NCBI RefSeq assembly: GCF_022899245.1
Contig: NZ_JALJAZ010000001.1
Span: 2,512,802-2,576,801 of the forward strand
DNA length: 64,000 bases
Direction of reading: 5' to 3'
From: Falsirhodobacter halotolerans
GTDB lineage: Bacteria; Pseudomonadota; Alphaproteobacteria; Rhodobacterales; Rhodobacteraceae
This document shows, in pieces, positions 26,740-37,011 of the stretch (position 1 is its first letter; every line of letters starts with the position of its first letter). The notes under the pieces were generated by a model, which saw only the letters and a program-made list of their open reading frames with translations, was not told the DNA's origin and did no database searches. The translations under genes were made by a program, and so were the position numbers.

Positions 26740-27963
26740 ATGTCCGCACCGAAGAAAGTCGTCCTCGCCTATTCGGGCGGTCTGGATACCTCGATCATCC
26801 TGAAATGGTTGCAGACCGAATACGGGTGCGAGGTCGTGACCTTCACCGCCGATCTGGGTCAGGGCGAGGAGTTGGAGCCTGCCCGCAAGAAGGCCGAACT
26901 CTTGGGGATCAAGCCCGAGAACATCCATATCGAGGATGTGCGCGAGGAGTTCGTGCGCGACTTCGTCTTCCCGATGTTCCGCGCCAACGCGCTTTATGAA
27001 GGGCTGTATCTGCTGGGCACGTCCATTGCCCGCCCGCTGATTTCCAAACGTCTGGTGGAGATTGCGCGCGAATGCGGCGCGGACGCCGTGGCGCATGGGG
27101 CGACCGGCAAGGGCAACGATCAGGTGCGGTTCGAACTCTCCGCCTATGCCCTGAACCCCGACATCAAGGTCATCGCGCCGTGGCGTCTTTGGGATCTGAC
27201 CAGCCGCACCAAGCTGATCGAGTTTGCCGAGGCGAACCAGATCCCGATCGCCAAGGACAAGCGCGGCGAGGCGCCGTTCAGCGTGGACGCGAACCTGCTG
27301 CACACCAGTTCCGAGGGCAAGGCGCTGGAAAACCCCGCCGAGGCCGCGCCCGAATACGTCTATCAGCGCACCGTGTCGCCCGAGGAGGCACCGGACACGC
27401 CCGAATTCATCGAGATCACCTTCGAGAAAGGCGACGCCGTGGCGATCAACGGCGAGGCGATGTCGCCCGCCACGATCCTGACCAAACTGAACGAGTTGGG
27501 CGGCAAGCACGGCATCGGACGTCTGGATTTCGTTGAGAACCGTTTCGTCGGCATGAAGTCGCGCGGCATCTATGAAACCCCCGGCGGCACCGTCCTTCTG
27601 GAAGCCCATCGCGGGATCGAGCAGATCACGCTGGATTCCGGCGCGGGCCATCTGAAGGATTCGATCATGCCCCGCTATGCCGAGCTGATCTATAACGGGT
27701 TCTGGTTCTCGCCCGAGCGGGAGATGCTGCAGGCGCTGATCGACAAGAGCCAGGAGCATGTGTCGGGAACGGTGCGCCTAAAGCTCTACAAGGGGTTGGC
27801 GACGACCGTGGGCCGTTGGTCGGACCACTCCCTCTATTCCGAGGCGCATGTGACCTTCGAGGAAGATGCGGGCGCCTATGACCAGAAGGACGCGGCCGGG
27901 TTCATCCGTCTGAACGCCCTGCGGCTGAAGCTGCTGGCCACGCGGAACGCGCGGGTGAAATAA
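26740..27963 (+). CDS. argG: Argininosuccinate synthase
   Basis: ATP-dependent ligase joining citrulline and aspartate in the penultimate step of arginine synthesis. The 407-residue protein carries the PP-loop SGGLDTS (12-18), [13 protein letters not shown] (citrulline/aspartate binding) and a C-terminal GSGT-free type I architecture. Length equals the family norm. Followed immediately by a strong bidirectional hairpin terminator. argH is not adjacent. Confidence 0.97.
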   Translation: MSAPKKVVLAYSGGLDTSIILKWLQTEYGCEVVTFTADLGQGEELEPARKKAELLGIKPENIHIEDVREEFVRDFVFPMFRANALYEGLYLLGTSIARPLISKRLVEIARECGADAVAHGATGKGNDQVRFELSAYALNPDIKVIAPWRLWDLTSRTKLIEFAEANQIPIAKDKRGEAPFSVDANLLHTSSEGKALENPAEAAPEYVYQRTVSPEEAPDTPEFIEITFEKGDAVAINGEAMSPATILTKLNELGGKHGIGRLDFVENRFVGMKSRGIYETPGGTVLLEAHRGIEQITLDSGAGHLKDSIMPRYAELIYNGFWFSPEREMLQALIDKSQEHVSGTVRLKLYKGLATTVGRWSDHSLYSEAHVTFEEDAGAYDQKDAAGFIRLNALRLKLLATRNARVK

Positions 27964-27964
27964 G

Positions 27965-27990
27965 AAAGGCGCCCCGAGGGGCGCCTTTTT
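27965..27990. terminator. Bidirectional rho-independent terminator between argG and maeB
   Basis: An 11-bp stem AAAGGCGCCCC/GGGGCGCCTTT (27965-27975 with 27978-27988) has T residues on the right and A residues on the left. It can therefore end both argG (+) and the convergent maeB (-), which stops at 28000. Confidence 0.9.
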
Positions 27991-27999
27991 GTTTGGGGA

Positions 28000-30255
28000 T
28001 CACCCGATCTTGCAAGCGGCCATGACGGCCATGTTCAGGATGTCGTTCACCGAAGACGTGGTCGAACAGATCTGGATCGGCTTTTCCACGCCCGTCAGGA
28101 TCGGGCCGATGACCGTCGCCCCGGCCATTTCCTGCATCAGCTTGACCGAGATCGACGCCGAATGCCGGGCGGGCACGACAAGGATGTTGGCCGGCCCCGT
28201 CAGGCGGCAGAACGGATACTGCGCCATCTGGCGGGGATTCAGCGCCACGTCGACGGCCATTTCCCCTTCGTATTCGAAATCGACACCGCGGGCGTCCAGA
28301 ACCTTTGGGGCCAGCGCCAGCTTGGCCGAGCGTTCCGATTTGGGCGACCCGAAGGTGGAGAAGGACACGAACGCCACGCGCGGAACCAGCCCCAGATCGC
28401 GGGCCACACCGGCGGCACGTTCGGCGATGGTCGCCAGATCCTCGGGTTCGGGCCATTCATGGACCAGCGTGTCGGCGATCAGCAGGATCTTGCCCTTGTG
28501 CAAAAGCGCCGTGACCCCCGCCGCCCCCTGACCGGGGCGCGCGTCGAACACGTGGTTGATCGCCGACAGGACATGCGCCGATTTGCGTGTGACGCCCGTG
28601 ATCAGGCCGTCGCCATGCCCCTGCGCCAGCATCAGCGCGGAAAAGACGTGCCGGTCGCGCCCCACCAGACGGCGGATGTCGTGGCTATCGAACCCGTCGC
28701 GTTGCAGGCGATTGGACAGGAAGGACTTGTAGGCCTCCAGATGCGGCGAGTTCGCGGCGTTCACCACCTCCAGCTCGGGTATCGCGTCGGCCAGACCGGC
28801 GGTGGTCAGCTTTTCGGCCACGTCGGCCTCGCGCCCCACGACCAGCGCCTTGCCAAGGCCCGCGCGCTGATAGGCGACGGCGGCGCGCAGCACGCGCGGT
28901 TCGTCCCCTTCGGCGAAGATCATGCGGGCCTGCGCCTTTTTCGCCCGCGCATGGACGCCCTGCAGGATGGACGCCGTCGGGTCCATCCGCGATTTCAGCG
29001 AAAGTTCATAGGCGGCCAGATCCTCGATCGGGCGGCGGGCGACGCCCGTGTCCATCCCCGCCTTCGCCACGGCGGGCGGCACCACGTGGATCAGGCGCGG
29101 GTCGAAGGGTGTCGGGATGATGTAATCGCGCCCAAAGGTCAGGTCGCGGCCATAGGCGGCGGCCACCTCGTCGGGCACATCCTCGCGCGCCAGTTTCGCA
29201 AGCGCCTCGGCGCAGGCGATCTTCATCTCGTCGTTGATGGCGCGGGCGTGGATGTCCAGCGCGCCGCGGAACAGATAGGGGAAGCCGAGGACGTTGTTCA
29301 CCTGGTTCGGGTAATCCGAACGCCCGGTGGCGACGATGGCGTCCTCGCGCACGGCGTGCGCCTCCTCGGGGGTGATCTCCGGGTCGGGGTTGGCCATGGC
29401 GAAGATGACGGGATTGGGTGCCATGGACCGCACCATGTCCTGCGTCACCGCGCCCTTGGCCGACACGCCCAGGAACACATCCGCCCCGTCCATCGCTTCG
29501 GCCAGCGTGCGCAGGGGGGTGTTGGCGGCATGGGCCGATTTCCACTGGTTCATGCCTTCGGTCCGGCCGGCGAAGATCACGCCCTTGGTGTCGCACATGA
29601 TGCAGTTGTCGTGCCGCGCGCCCATGGATTTCAACAGTTCCAGACAGGCGATGCCCGCCGCGCCCGCGCCGTTCAGCACGATGCGCACATCCTCGATCTT
29701 TTTGCCGGAGATGGACAGCGCGTTGATCAGACCCGCAGCACAGATCACCGCCGTGCCGTGCTGGTCGTCATGGAACACGGGAATGTCCATGATCTCTTTC
29801 AGCCGGCTTTCGATGATGAAGCATTCCGGGGCCTTGATGTCTTCAAGGTTGATGCCGCCGAAGGTCGGGCCCATCAGGCTGACGGCCTTGATGATCTCGT
29901 CCGGGTCCTCGGTGTCCAGTTCGATGTCGATGGCGTTCACGTCGGCGAACCGCTTGAACAGCACCGCCTTGCCCTCCATCACCGGTTTCGACGCCAGCGC
30001 CCCGAGGTTCCCCATGCCGAGGATCGCCGTGCCGTTCGACACCACAGCCACCATGTTGCCCTTGACGGTATAGTCATAGGCCGTTTCGGGATTGTCGGCG
30101 ATGGCCTGCACCGGCACCGCGACGCCGGGGGAATAGGCAAGGCTCAGATCGCGCTGCGTCGCCATCGGGGTGGAGGCCACGACCTCGTATTTGCCCGGCA
30201 TGGGGTCGAGGTGATAGGCCAGCGCCTCTTCGGGTGTGATCTTGGTCTTGGACAT
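28000..30255 (-). CDS. maeB: NADP-dependent malic enzyme with C-terminal phosphotransacetylase-like domain
   Basis: Oxidatively decarboxylates malate to pyruvate, yielding NADPH. The 751-residue protein has a malic-enzyme half (about 1-425: [18 protein letters not shown]-type segment [10 protein letters not shown], nucleotide loop [10 protein letters not shown]). A PTA-like half (about 430-751: [11 protein letters not shown], then [11 protein letters not shown]) follows and in this family usually acts in regulation, not catalysis. Size and fusion match MaeB/TME. Divergent from mutS. Confidence 0.94.
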   Translation of the reverse strand: MSKTKITPEEALAYHLDPMPGKYEVVASTPMATQRDLSLAYSPGVAVPVQAIADNPETAYDYTVKGNMVAVVSNGTAILGMGNLGALASKPVMEGKAVLFKRFADVNAIDIELDTEDPDEIIKAVSLMGPTFGGINLEDIKAPECFIIESRLKEIMDIPVFHDDQHGTAVICAAGLINALSISGKKIEDVRIVLNGAGAAGIACLELLKSMGARHDNCIMCDTKGVIFAGRTEGMNQWKSAHAANTPLRTLAEAMDGADVFLGVSAKGAVTQDMVRSMAPNPVIFAMANPDPEITPEEAHAVREDAIVATGRSDYPNQVNNVLGFPYLFRGALDIHARAINDEMKIACAEALAKLAREDVPDEVAAAYGRDLTFGRDYIIPTPFDPRLIHVVPPAVAKAGMDTGVARRPIEDLAAYELSLKSRMDPTASILQGVHARAKKAQARMIFAEGDEPRVLRAAVAYQRAGLGKALVVGREADVAEKLTTAGLADAIPELEVVNAANSPHLEAYKSFLSNRLQRDGFDSHDIRRLVGRDRHVFSALMLAQGHGDGLITGVTRKSAHVLSAINHVFDARPGQGAAGVTALLHKGKILLIADTLVHEWPEPEDLATIAERAAGVARDLGLVPRVAFVSFSTFGSPKSERSAKLALAPKVLDARGVDFEYEGEMAVDVALNPRQMAQYPFCRLTGPANILVVPARHSASISVKLMQEMAGATVIGPILTGVEKPIQICSTTSSVNDILNMAVMAACKIG

Positions 30256-30350
30256 GGCGGCTTCCCCTTTTCGCCCTTCTGCATATCCCCCTGCACGCGT
30301 TGCGGCAACCGCCCGCGCGTCGTAAGACAGGCCGAACGAAGGGGAATGCG

Positions 30351-32945
30351 ATGACCGAACCGACGCCCATGATGGCCCAGTATCTGACGATCAAGGCCGA
30401 CCATCCGGCGGCGCTGCTGTTCTATCGCATGGGCGACTTCTATGAATTGTTCTTCGACGATGCGGTTCTGGCGGCCGAGGCGCTGGACATCGCGCTGACC
30501 AAGCGCGGCAAGCATCTGGGCGAGGATATCGCCATGTGCGGCGTGCCGCATCACGCCGCCGAAAGCTATCTTCTGGGGCTGATCCGCAAGGGGTTCCGGG
30601 TGGCCATCGCCGAACAGATGGAGGATCCGGCCGAGGCCAAGAAGCGCGGGTCGAAATCCGTTGTGCGGCGCGAGGTGGTGCGGCTGGTCACCCCCGGCAC
30701 CCTGACCGAGGATGCGCTGCTGGAGGCGCGGCGGCACAATTACCTCGTCGCCCATGCGCAGATGCGGGATGAAGGGGCGCTCGCCTGGACCGACATTTCG
30801 ACGGGTGAGGTGCGGGTGATGCCCTGCCCCCTGCCCCGCCTTCTGCCCGAACTGGCGCGCCTGTCCCCGCGCGAGATTTTGGTGAGCGAGACGCGCGAGG
30901 TGGAGATGGCGGCCCTTTTGACCGACATTCCCGCCGCCGTGACCCCCCTGTCGCGGGGCAGTTTCGACAGCGCCTCGGCCGAGAAGCGGCTGCGGGAGTT
31001 GTGGGACGTGCGGTCGCTGGATGCGTTCGGCGGCTTCGGGCGGGCGGAGATGGCGGCGCTTGGGGCGCTTATCGATTATCTGGACCTGACGCAGCGCGGG
31101 CGGCTGCCGCTGCTGCGTCCGCCGGTGCGGGAGGTTCCGGGCGCGGCGCTTCAGATCGATGCGGCGACGCGGCGCAACCTCGAGATTTCGCAGGCCCTGT
31201 CGGGGGGGCGCGACGGCTCGCTTCTGTCCGCGATGGACCGGACGGTGACGGCCCCAGGTGCGCGGCTTCTGGAACGGCGACTGTCGGCCCCCTCCTGCGA
31301 TCTGGCGGTGATTCATGCGCGGCAGGAGGGGGTGCGCTGGCTGGTGGACACCCCCCGCGCGCGGGACGGGCTGCGCGACGCGCTGCGGCGGGTGCCCGAC
31401 ATGGACCGCGCGTTGCAGCGCATCGCCATGGACCGCGCCGGCCCGCGCGACATGGCCGCCATCCGCGCGGGGCTGGATCAGGCGCGGCGGCTGACCCTGC
31501 CGGACGCGCCGCCGCATCTGGCCGAAGCGATGGCGGCGCTGAACGGTCATGGCGATCTGGTGGACCTTCTGGACCGCGCCCTGATTGCCGAACCGCCGCT
31601 TCTGGCCCGGGATGGCGGATTCATCTGCGAAGGCTATGACACCGAACTGGACGAGACCCGCGCCTTGCGCGACGAAGGGCGCGGCGTCATCGCCCGGATG
31701 CAGGCCGATTACATCGCGCAAACGGGGGTCCAGAGCCTGAAGATCAAGCACAACAACGTGCTGGGATATTTCATCGAGGTGACGGCGCTGCATGACGCGA
31801 CGTTGCGCGGCGCGGGGTTCATCCATCGCCAGACCACGGCGAACCAAATCCGTTTCACCACCGTCGAACTGTCGGAGATCGAGACGCGCATCCTCAACGC
31901 CGGCAATCACGCGCTGGAGCTGGAGAAGCGTCATTTCGCAGCACTGCAGGCCGACATCCTGCGCCATGCGGCGGCGATCGGCACCGCGGCCCGCGCCTTG
32001 GCGGTGCTGGATGTGGCCGCGAGCCTTGCCGATCTGGCGGTGGCCGAGGACTGGACGAAACCCAAGGTCGATGCCAGCCGCGCCTTTGCCATCGAAGGGG
32101 GGCGCCATCCGGTCGTGGAACGCGCCCTGCGCCGCAAGGGGGAGGCGTTCGTGGCCAACGACTGCGCCCTGACGGTGGAGGCGACGCCCGCAATCTGGCT
32201 GCTGACCGGGCCGAACATGGCCGGGAAATCGACCTTTCTGCGGCAGAACGCGCTGATGGCGCTTCTGGCGCAGGCGGGCAGTTTCGTGCCTGCCGCCTCG
32301 GCCCATATCGGGCTGGTCAGCCAGCTCTTCAGCCGCGTGGGCGCGGCGGACGATCTGGCGCGGGGCCGCTCCACCTTCATGGTGGAGATGGTGGAAACGG
32401 CGGCGATCCTGAACCAGGCCGACGATCGGGCGCTGGTGATCCTGGACGAGATCGGGCGCGGGACCGCCACCTATGACGGGCTGTCCATCGCCTGGGCCAC
32501 GCTGGAACACCTGCATGACACCAGCCGCTGCCGCGCGCTGTTCGCCACCCATTACCACGAGATGACGGCGCTGGCGGCCAAACTGGACGGGGTGGAGAAC
32601 GCGACCGTCACCGTGCGCGAATGGAAGGGCGACGTGGTCTTCCTGCACGAGGTGGTGCGCGGCGCGGCGGACCGGTCCTATGGCGTGCAGGTGGCGCGGA
32701 TCGCAGGGCTGCCCGCGCCGGTGATCGAACGGGCGAAGGTGATCCTTGAGGCGTTGGAATCCGGCGACCGCGAGGGGCGGCGCAAGACCGCGCTGATCGA
32801 CGACCTGCCCCTGTTCCGCACCCCGCCCCCCGTGGCCGCGGCGGCGTCCGAGGTGGAAGACCGCCTGCGCGGCGTGCAGCCCGACGAGATGTCGCCCATG
32901 GAGGCGTTGAAGCTGATCTATGAATTGCGGGGCATGGTAAGGTGA
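30351..32945 (+). CDS. mutS: DNA mismatch repair protein MutS
   Basis: 864-residue ATPase that recognises base mismatches and loops. The N-terminal mismatch-binding domain has the Phe-x-Glu motif in [14 protein letters not shown] (about 24-37). The C-terminal ATPase has Walker [10 protein letters not shown] near residue 620, Walker [17 protein letters not shown], and [11 protein letters not shown] 30351 follows GAAGGGGAA; it yields [15 protein letters not shown], the family start. mutL is not in the window. Confidence 0.97.
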   Translation: MTEPTPMMAQYLTIKADHPAALLFYRMGDFYELFFDDAVLAAEALDIALTKRGKHLGEDIAMCGVPHHAAESYLLGLIRKGFRVAIAEQMEDPAEAKKRGSKSVVRREVVRLVTPGTLTEDALLEARRHNYLVAHAQMRDEGALAWTDISTGEVRVMPCPLPRLLPELARLSPREILVSETREVEMAALLTDIPAAVTPLSRGSFDSASAEKRLRELWDVRSLDAFGGFGRAEMAALGALIDYLDLTQRGRLPLLRPPVREVPGAALQIDAATRRNLEISQALSGGRDGSLLSAMDRTVTAPGARLLERRLSAPSCDLAVIHARQEGVRWLVDTPRARDGLRDALRRVPDMDRALQRIAMDRAGPRDMAAIRAGLDQARRLTLPDAPPHLAEAMAALNGHGDLVDLLDRALIAEPPLLARDGGFICEGYDTELDETRALRDEGRGVIARMQADYIAQTGVQSLKIKHNNVLGYFIEVTALHDATLRGAGFIHRQTTANQIRFTTVELSEIETRILNAGNHALELEKRHFAALQADILRHAAAIGTAARALAVLDVAASLADLAVAEDWTKPKVDASRAFAIEGGRHPVVERALRRKGEAFVANDCALTVEATPAIWLLTGPNMAGKSTFLRQNALMALLAQAGSFVPAASAHIGLVSQLFSRVGAADDLARGRSTFMVEMVETAAILNQADDRALVILDEIGRGTATYDGLSIAWATLEHLHDTSRCRALFATHYHEMTALAAKLDGVENATVTVREWKGDVVFLHEVVRGAADRSYGVQVARIAGLPAPVIERAKVILEALESGDREGRRKTALIDDLPLFRTPPPVAAAASEVEDRLRGVQPDEMSPMEALKLIYELRGMVR

Positions 32946-32956
32946 GGGGGGCGGTA

Positions 32957-33520
32957 TCAGCCGCCCGTCCGACGCCGCTTCATGACCCACAAAAGCGCCA
33001 GGCTGCACAGGCCGACGGCCACGATCGCCAGCGGATAATGGATATGGGCGCGCAGATGGCCGAACAGCGTCTCGATCGCCTGTCCGCACAGATAGCCCAA
33101 GGCCACGAAGGTCGCCGCCCATGACAGGGCGGCTGCGGCGTTCAGCAGGGCAAATCGCCCCCAGGGATACGCGGTGGTGCCGATCGTGACGGCGCTGGCC
33201 ATCCTGAGCCCATAGGCAAAACGGAACCCGAAGACGAAGAGATCGCGGCGCCGATGGAACGCGCGCAAAACCCGCGCCCCGGCCGGTCCGGCCTGAAGCC
33301 TGCGCACCCGTGGGCTGTTGCGGAATTTCCGCCCGGCCAGAAAGAAGATCTGATCCGTCAGGAAGGAGCCTGCCGCCACGGCCAGAATGGCGGCCCAGAC
33401 ATCCAGCAGACCGCGATGGGCCAGCACCCCGCCCAGCATGGCCACGGTCTCCCCCTCGAACCCCGATCCGGCGAACAGTCCGAACGTGCCGTAATCGGAT
33501 ACGAGGGTCTCAAGGCTCAT
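32957..33520 (-). CDS. DedA family membrane protein
   Basis: 187-residue DedA/SNARE-associated protein with the family motif FEGETVAMLGG near the N-terminus. The arginine-rich segment FGFRFAYGLRMA and about five membrane helices follow. DedA proteins are thought to flip or redistribute phospholipids such as undecaprenyl phosphate or PE in a proton-dependent manner; the specific substrate here is unknown. The stop lies 11 bp from the convergent mutS stop. Confidence 0.87.
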   Translation of the reverse strand: MSLETLVSDYGTFGLFAGSGFEGETVAMLGGVLAHRGLLDVWAAILAVAAGSFLTDQIFFLAGRKFRNSPRVRRLQAGPAGARVLRAFHRRRDLFVFGFRFAYGLRMASAVTIGTTAYPWGRFALLNAAAALSWAATFVALGYLCGQAIETLFGHLRAHIHYPLAIVAVGLCSLALLWVMKRRRTGG

Positions 33521-33606
33521 GCGTCACCTTTGGCGTCTTCGGGGCGCGGCCGTCATCCCGCCGCAGGACGGCAGGATGATCCATACTGGCGGGAGTTTCC
33601 AGCCCC

Positions 33607-33636
33607 ATCCCGCACCGTGCAGGGACCGGGCGGGAT
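33607..33636 (-). terminator. GC-rich hairpin after grpE
   Basis: ATCCCGC and CCG pair with CGG and GCGGGAT around a 9-nt loop, starting at the grpE stop codon. No T-run follows, so this may pause or protect the transcript more than terminate it. Confidence 0.4.
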
Positions 33637-34163
33637 CAGGAGGCCGGGGTCGAGGACACGCCCACCTGCGCCGGACGCAGCAGGCGGTCGTGGATCATGA
33701 AGCCTTCGGTCATCACCTGAATGATCTGGCCCGCCTTGGTGCCGGGCACGGGGGCTTCGAACATCGCCTCGTGGTTCTGCGGGTCGAAGGTGTCGCCGAT
33801 CTGGGGGGCGATGGCCTTCACGCCATGCTTGTCCATGACGTTCAGCAATTCGCGCATGGTCAGTTCCACACCCTCCAGCAGGCCGGAGGCGGCGGCGCGT
33901 TGTTCGTCGGTCGCAGCCTCCAGCGCGCGGCGCAGGTTGTCGTGGACGGGCAGCAGGTCGCGGGCCAGACGGGTGCCGCCGTAATTCTCGGCCTCGCGCC
34001 GGTCGCGGTCGGCGCGCTTGCGGGCGTTTTCCGCATCGGCCAGCGCGCGCATCCAGCGGTCGCGCATGTCGTCGCGTTCGGCGCGCAGGGCCTCCAGTTC
34101 GTCGTCCGCGCCGTCCATCATGTCGGTGTCCAGCATGTCGTCAGTCTTGTTGTCGTCCGTCAT
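33636..34163 (-). CDS. grpE: Nucleotide exchange factor GrpE
   Basis: Cytoplasmic co-chaperone that releases ADP from DnaK. The 175-residue protein has an acidic N-terminal tail, a long coiled coil (about 20-75 with ARKRADRDRREAENYG), the motif LLPVHDNLRRALE, and a C-terminal beta domain with FDPQNHEAMFE and GFMIHDRLLRPAQVGV. ATG 34163 gives MTDDNKTDD; it lies 4 bp after the hrcA stop, so the two are co-translated. Confidence 0.95.
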   Translation of the reverse strand: MTDDNKTDDMLDTDMMDGADDELEALRAERDDMRDRWMRALADAENARKRADRDRREAENYGGTRLARDLLPVHDNLRRALEAATDEQRAAASGLLEGVELTMRELLNVMDKHGVKAIAPQIGDTFDPQNHEAMFEAPVPGTKAGQIIQVMTEGFMIHDRLLRPAQVGVSSTPAS

Positions 34164-34167
34164 TCTC

Positions 34168-35226
34168 TCATCCTTTGCCGCGTTCCGATACGAGGCGTCC
34201 GACCAGATGGGCGGTGTAATCCACGATCGGCACGATGCGTCCATAATTGAGCCGCGTCGGCCCGATGACCCCCACCGCACCAATGATCTTACGATCGGCG
34301 TTCATATAGGGAGAGACCACCAGAGAGGAACCCGAAAGTGAGAAAAGGGTATTCTCCGAGCCGATAAAAATGCGCACCCCGTCGCCGGTTTCGGTCAGAT
34401 GCAGGTATTCCGCGATGTCGCGTTTGCGTTCAAGATCCTCGAACAGCGAGCGGATGCGGTCCACGTCGCGGGCGTCCGCCTCCAGCAGGTTGGCCTGGCC
34501 GCTGACCAGAAGACGTTCGGATTGCTTGCCCGGATTTTCCCAGACGGCCAGGCCCGCATCGACCAGCGCCTGCGCCAGACCGTCGATCTCCTGCCGGCGG
34601 CGGGCCATGTCCTGCACGATGGTCTGGCGCAGTTCGGTCAGGGTCCGGCCCCCGGCCAGGGCGTTCAGGAAATTCGCCGCCTCGCGCATCGACGACGCCG
34701 TCTGGCCCGGCGGCGGGGCGAAGACGCGGTTTTCCACCTGACCATCGGCGAAGACCAGAACCACCAGCGCGCGATCTGCGCCAAGGCTGACGAATTCGAT
34801 ATGGCGGATCGGCGCCTCATGCTTGGGCGTCAGGACCAGGCTGGCCCCGCGGGTGATGCCGGACAGGGTCTTGCCCACGCGGTCCAGCAGGGTCGCCACA
34901 TCGGCATCGCTGCCGGTGGCGTCGATGCGTTCCCGATCCTCGGGCGCGATCTGGCCCACCTGCAGGATGCCGTCCACGAACATGCGCAGGCCCAGCTGCG
35001 TGGGCACGCGCCCCGCGGACACATGCGGGCTGTCCAGAAGGCCAAGATGCTCCAGATCCTGCATAACGTTGCGCACGGTGGCCGCGCTGATCTTTTCGTT
35101 CATCACCCGCGTCAGGGTGCGCGACCCCACCGGCTCGCCACTGTCGAGATAACCTTCGACCACGCGGCGGAACACCTCGCGCGAGCGGTCGTTCATTTCG
35201 GTCAGCAATTGTCGGGTATCGGCCAT
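34168..35226 (-). CDS. hrcA: Heat-inducible transcription repressor HrcA
   Basis: 352-residue repressor that controls class I heat-shock genes by binding CIRCE elements. It has an N-terminal winged helix ([24 protein letters not shown] region, [14 protein letters not shown]) and a C-terminal GAF-like domain ending in [18 protein letters not shown]. Operon hrcA-grpE is standard in alphaproteobacteria. No CIRCE inverted repeat is visible in the 98-bp gap to rph, so this copy does not appear autoregulated through CIRCE. Confidence 0.95.
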   Translation of the reverse strand: MADTRQLLTEMNDRSREVFRRVVEGYLDSGEPVGSRTLTRVMNEKISAATVRNVMQDLEHLGLLDSPHVSAGRVPTQLGLRMFVDGILQVGQIAPEDRERIDATGSDADVATLLDRVGKTLSGITRGASLVLTPKHEAPIRHIEFVSLGADRALVVLVFADGQVENRVFAPPPGQTASSMREAANFLNALAGGRTLTELRQTIVQDMARRRQEIDGLAQALVDAGLAVWENPGKQSERLLVSGQANLLEADARDVDRIRSLFEDLERKRDIAEYLHLTETGDGVRIFIGSENTLFSLSGSSLVVSPYMNADRKIIGAVGVIGPTRLNYGRIVPIVDYTAHLVGRLVSERGKG

Positions 35227-35324
35227 CCTTTCAATTAGGGGGCACGGACCCGAAACGTCAATCCGGCTTGCATCATGGGGGGCGGGGGCGGTATCTGACG
35301 GCCAGCAGAATAAGGAGCTTTCCC

Positions 35325-36038
35325 ATGCGTCCCTCCGGCCGTTCCCTGAACCAGATGCGCGATGTGGTCATCGAGACCGGCGTGACCAAACATGCCGAAG
35401 GGTCGGTGATGATCCGCATGGGCGACACGCATGTCCTCTGCACCGCCTCGATCGAGGAAAAGCCGCCTGCCTTCCTGCGCAATACGGGTCTGGGATGGGT
35501 CACGGCGGAATACGGCATGTTGCCCCGCGCGACCAACACGCGGATGCGGCGCGAGGCGGCGGCGGGCAAGCAATCGGGCCGCACGCAGGAAATCCAGCGC
35601 CTGATCGGCCGCGCGCTGCGCGCCGGCGTGGACCGCAGCGCCTTGGGCGAACGTCAGATCACCATCGACTGCGACGTGATCCAGGCCGATGGCGGCACCC
35701 GCTGCGCCGCGATCACGGGCGGGTTCGTGGCGCTGCGTCTTGCGGTGAACAAGCTGCTGAAATCGGGCGTGATCGTGTCCGATCCGATCATCGATCACGT
35801 GGCGGCGGTTTCCTGCGGCATCTATGCCGGTCAGCCGGTAATGGATCTGGATTACGCCGAGGATTCGACCGCGGGCACCGACGGCAACTTCATCCTGACC
35901 GGGGCCAAGCGCCTGATCGAGGTGCAGATGTCGGCCGAAGGGGCGACCTTCTCGCGCCCCGAGATGATGGAGCTGCTGGATCTGGCCGAACTGGGCACCG
36001 AGGCCTTGGTCGCCGCGCAGAAGGCCGCGCTTGCATGA
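35325..36038 (+). CDS. rph: Ribonuclease PH
   Basis: Phosphate-dependent 3'-5' exoribonuclease that trims tRNA 3' ends. The 237-residue protein has the N-terminal [15 protein letters not shown], an arginine-rich phosphate site [21 protein letters not shown], and a late [17 protein letters not shown] strong Shine-Dalgarno AAGGAG precedes ATG 35325. Its last codon overlaps the rdgB ATG (ATGA), starting a coupled operon rph-rdgB-ridA-hemW-DUF454. Confidence 0.96.
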   Translation: MRPSGRSLNQMRDVVIETGVTKHAEGSVMIRMGDTHVLCTASIEEKPPAFLRNTGLGWVTAEYGMLPRATNTRMRREAAAGKQSGRTQEIQRLIGRALRAGVDRSALGERQITIDCDVIQADGGTRCAAITGGFVALRLAVNKLLKSGVIVSDPIIDHVAAVSCGIYAGQPVMDLDYAEDSTAGTDGNFILTGAKRLIEVQMSAEGATFSRPEMMELLDLAELGTEALVAAQKAALA

Positions 36039-36643
36039 GGAAGTTCGACGGCGACCGCATCCTGTTCGCCACCGGCAATGCGGGCAAGCTGGCCGAGATG
36101 CGCGCCCTGCTTGCCCCGTTCGGCATCGCGGTGGACAGCCTGTCCGATCACGCCCTGCCCGAACCCGAGGAGACGGAAACGACCTTTGTCGGCAATGCCC
36201 GCATCAAGGCCCATGCCGCCGCCAAGGCCACGGGCCTGCCCGCGCTGGCCGATGACAGCGGCATCACCATCGACGCGCTGGACGGCGCGCCGGGCGTCTA
36301 TACCGCCGATTGGGCCGAAACGCCGCAGGGCCGCGATTTTCCGATGGCGATGACCAAGACGTGGGACAAGCTGGAGGCGGCGAACGCCCCCTTCCCCCGC
36401 ACCGCCCAGTTCAACGCGACGCTGGTGCTGGCCTGGCCCGACGGGCATGACGAGGTGTTCGTGGGCCGTCTGGATGGGCAGATCGTCTGGCCCATGCGCG
36501 GGGCGCAGGGCCACGGCTATGATCCCATCTTCCAACCGGACGGGTTCGACACCACATTGGGTGAGATGCCGACCGACAAGAAGAACGATATCTCCCACCG
36601 TGCGGATGCGTTCCGCAAGCTCGTCAAAGGATGTTTCGCGTGA
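36035..36643 (+). CDS. rdgB: Non-canonical purine NTP pyrophosphatase (RdgB/HAM1)
   Basis: Hydrolyses dITP, ITP and XTP to monophosphates, keeping deaminated purines out of nucleic acids. The 202-residue protein has [11 protein letters not shown] (11-21), [26 protein letters not shown], and the late [11 protein letters not shown] motif. The ATG overlaps the rph stop by 4 bp, and the stop overlaps the ridA GTG by 4 bp. The last codons contain most of a degenerate parS-like palindrome (36632-36647). Confidence 0.96.
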   Translation: MRKFDGDRILFATGNAGKLAEMRALLAPFGIAVDSLSDHALPEPEETETTFVGNARIKAHAAAKATGLPALADDSGITIDALDGAPGVYTADWAETPQGRDFPMAMTKTWDKLEAANAPFPRTAQFNATLVLAWPDGHDEVFVGRLDGQIVWPMRGAQGHGYDPIFQPDGFDTTLGEMPTDKKNDISHRADAFRKLVKGCFA

Positions 36644-36647
36644 AACT
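36632..36647. promoter_or_regulatory. Degenerate parS-like site (14/16)
   Basis: TGTTTCGCGTGAAACT matches the 16-bp parS consensus at 14 positions, differing at position 7 (G for A) and 16 (T for A). It spans the rdgB/ridA junction, about 9.3 kb from the putative oriC. The position-7 change breaks the central CACGTG, so ParB binding may be weak. Confidence 0.4.
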
Positions 36648-37008
36648 CATCTCCTCCGGTTCGCCGTTCGAAACGAAAATGGGCTATTCCCGCGCCGTCG
36701 TGAAGGGCGACTGGTGCTTTGTGTCTGGCACCACGGGCTATGTCGACGGGGTCATGCCCGAGGGCGTCGCGGATCAGGCGCGGGCCTGCTTTGCCACCAT
36801 CGCGAAGGCGTTGGCCGAGGGCGGGTTTGCAATGACCGACGTGGTGCGGGTGCAATACACCGTCACCGACGCGGCGCTGGTCGATGATCTGATCCCCGCC
36901 TTGGGCGAGGTCTTTGCCGATATCCGTCCGGCCGCGACGATGGTGGTCGCCGGTCTGATCCGCCCCGAAATGCTGGTCGAGATCGAAGTCACGGCATTCA
37001 AGGGCTGA
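36640..37008 (+). CDS. RidA family protein (YjgF/YER057c/UK114)
   Basis: Small trimeric enzyme family that deaminates reactive imines or enamines released by PLP enzymes. The 122-residue chain has CFVSGTTGYV, the conserved Arg in DIRPAATMVVAGL and the C-terminal VEIEVTAFKG. GTG 36640 is chosen over in-frame ATG 36631 because AAAGGA sits 9 bp upstream of the GTG but directly abuts the ATG, and GTG gives the 4-bp overlap seen at other junctions here. Some RidA-family members lack the catalytic Arg; here it is present. Confidence 0.85.
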   Translation: MKLISSGSPFETKMGYSRAVVKGDWCFVSGTTGYVDGVMPEGVADQARACFATIAKALAEGGFAMTDVVRVQYTVTDAALVDDLIPALGEVFADIRPAATMVVAGLIRPEMLVEIEVTAFKG

Positions 37009-37011
37009 CCG

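Noticed and set aside
30144..33122. Long open frame antisense to mutS (about 990 codons)
   Set aside because: Codon-position shadow of mutS in a high-GC genome; no domain, and it runs across the maeB and mutS starts.
35227..35324. CIRCE element in the hrcA-rph gap
   Set aside because: I looked for TTAGCACTC-N9-GAGTGCTAA and saw nothing close.
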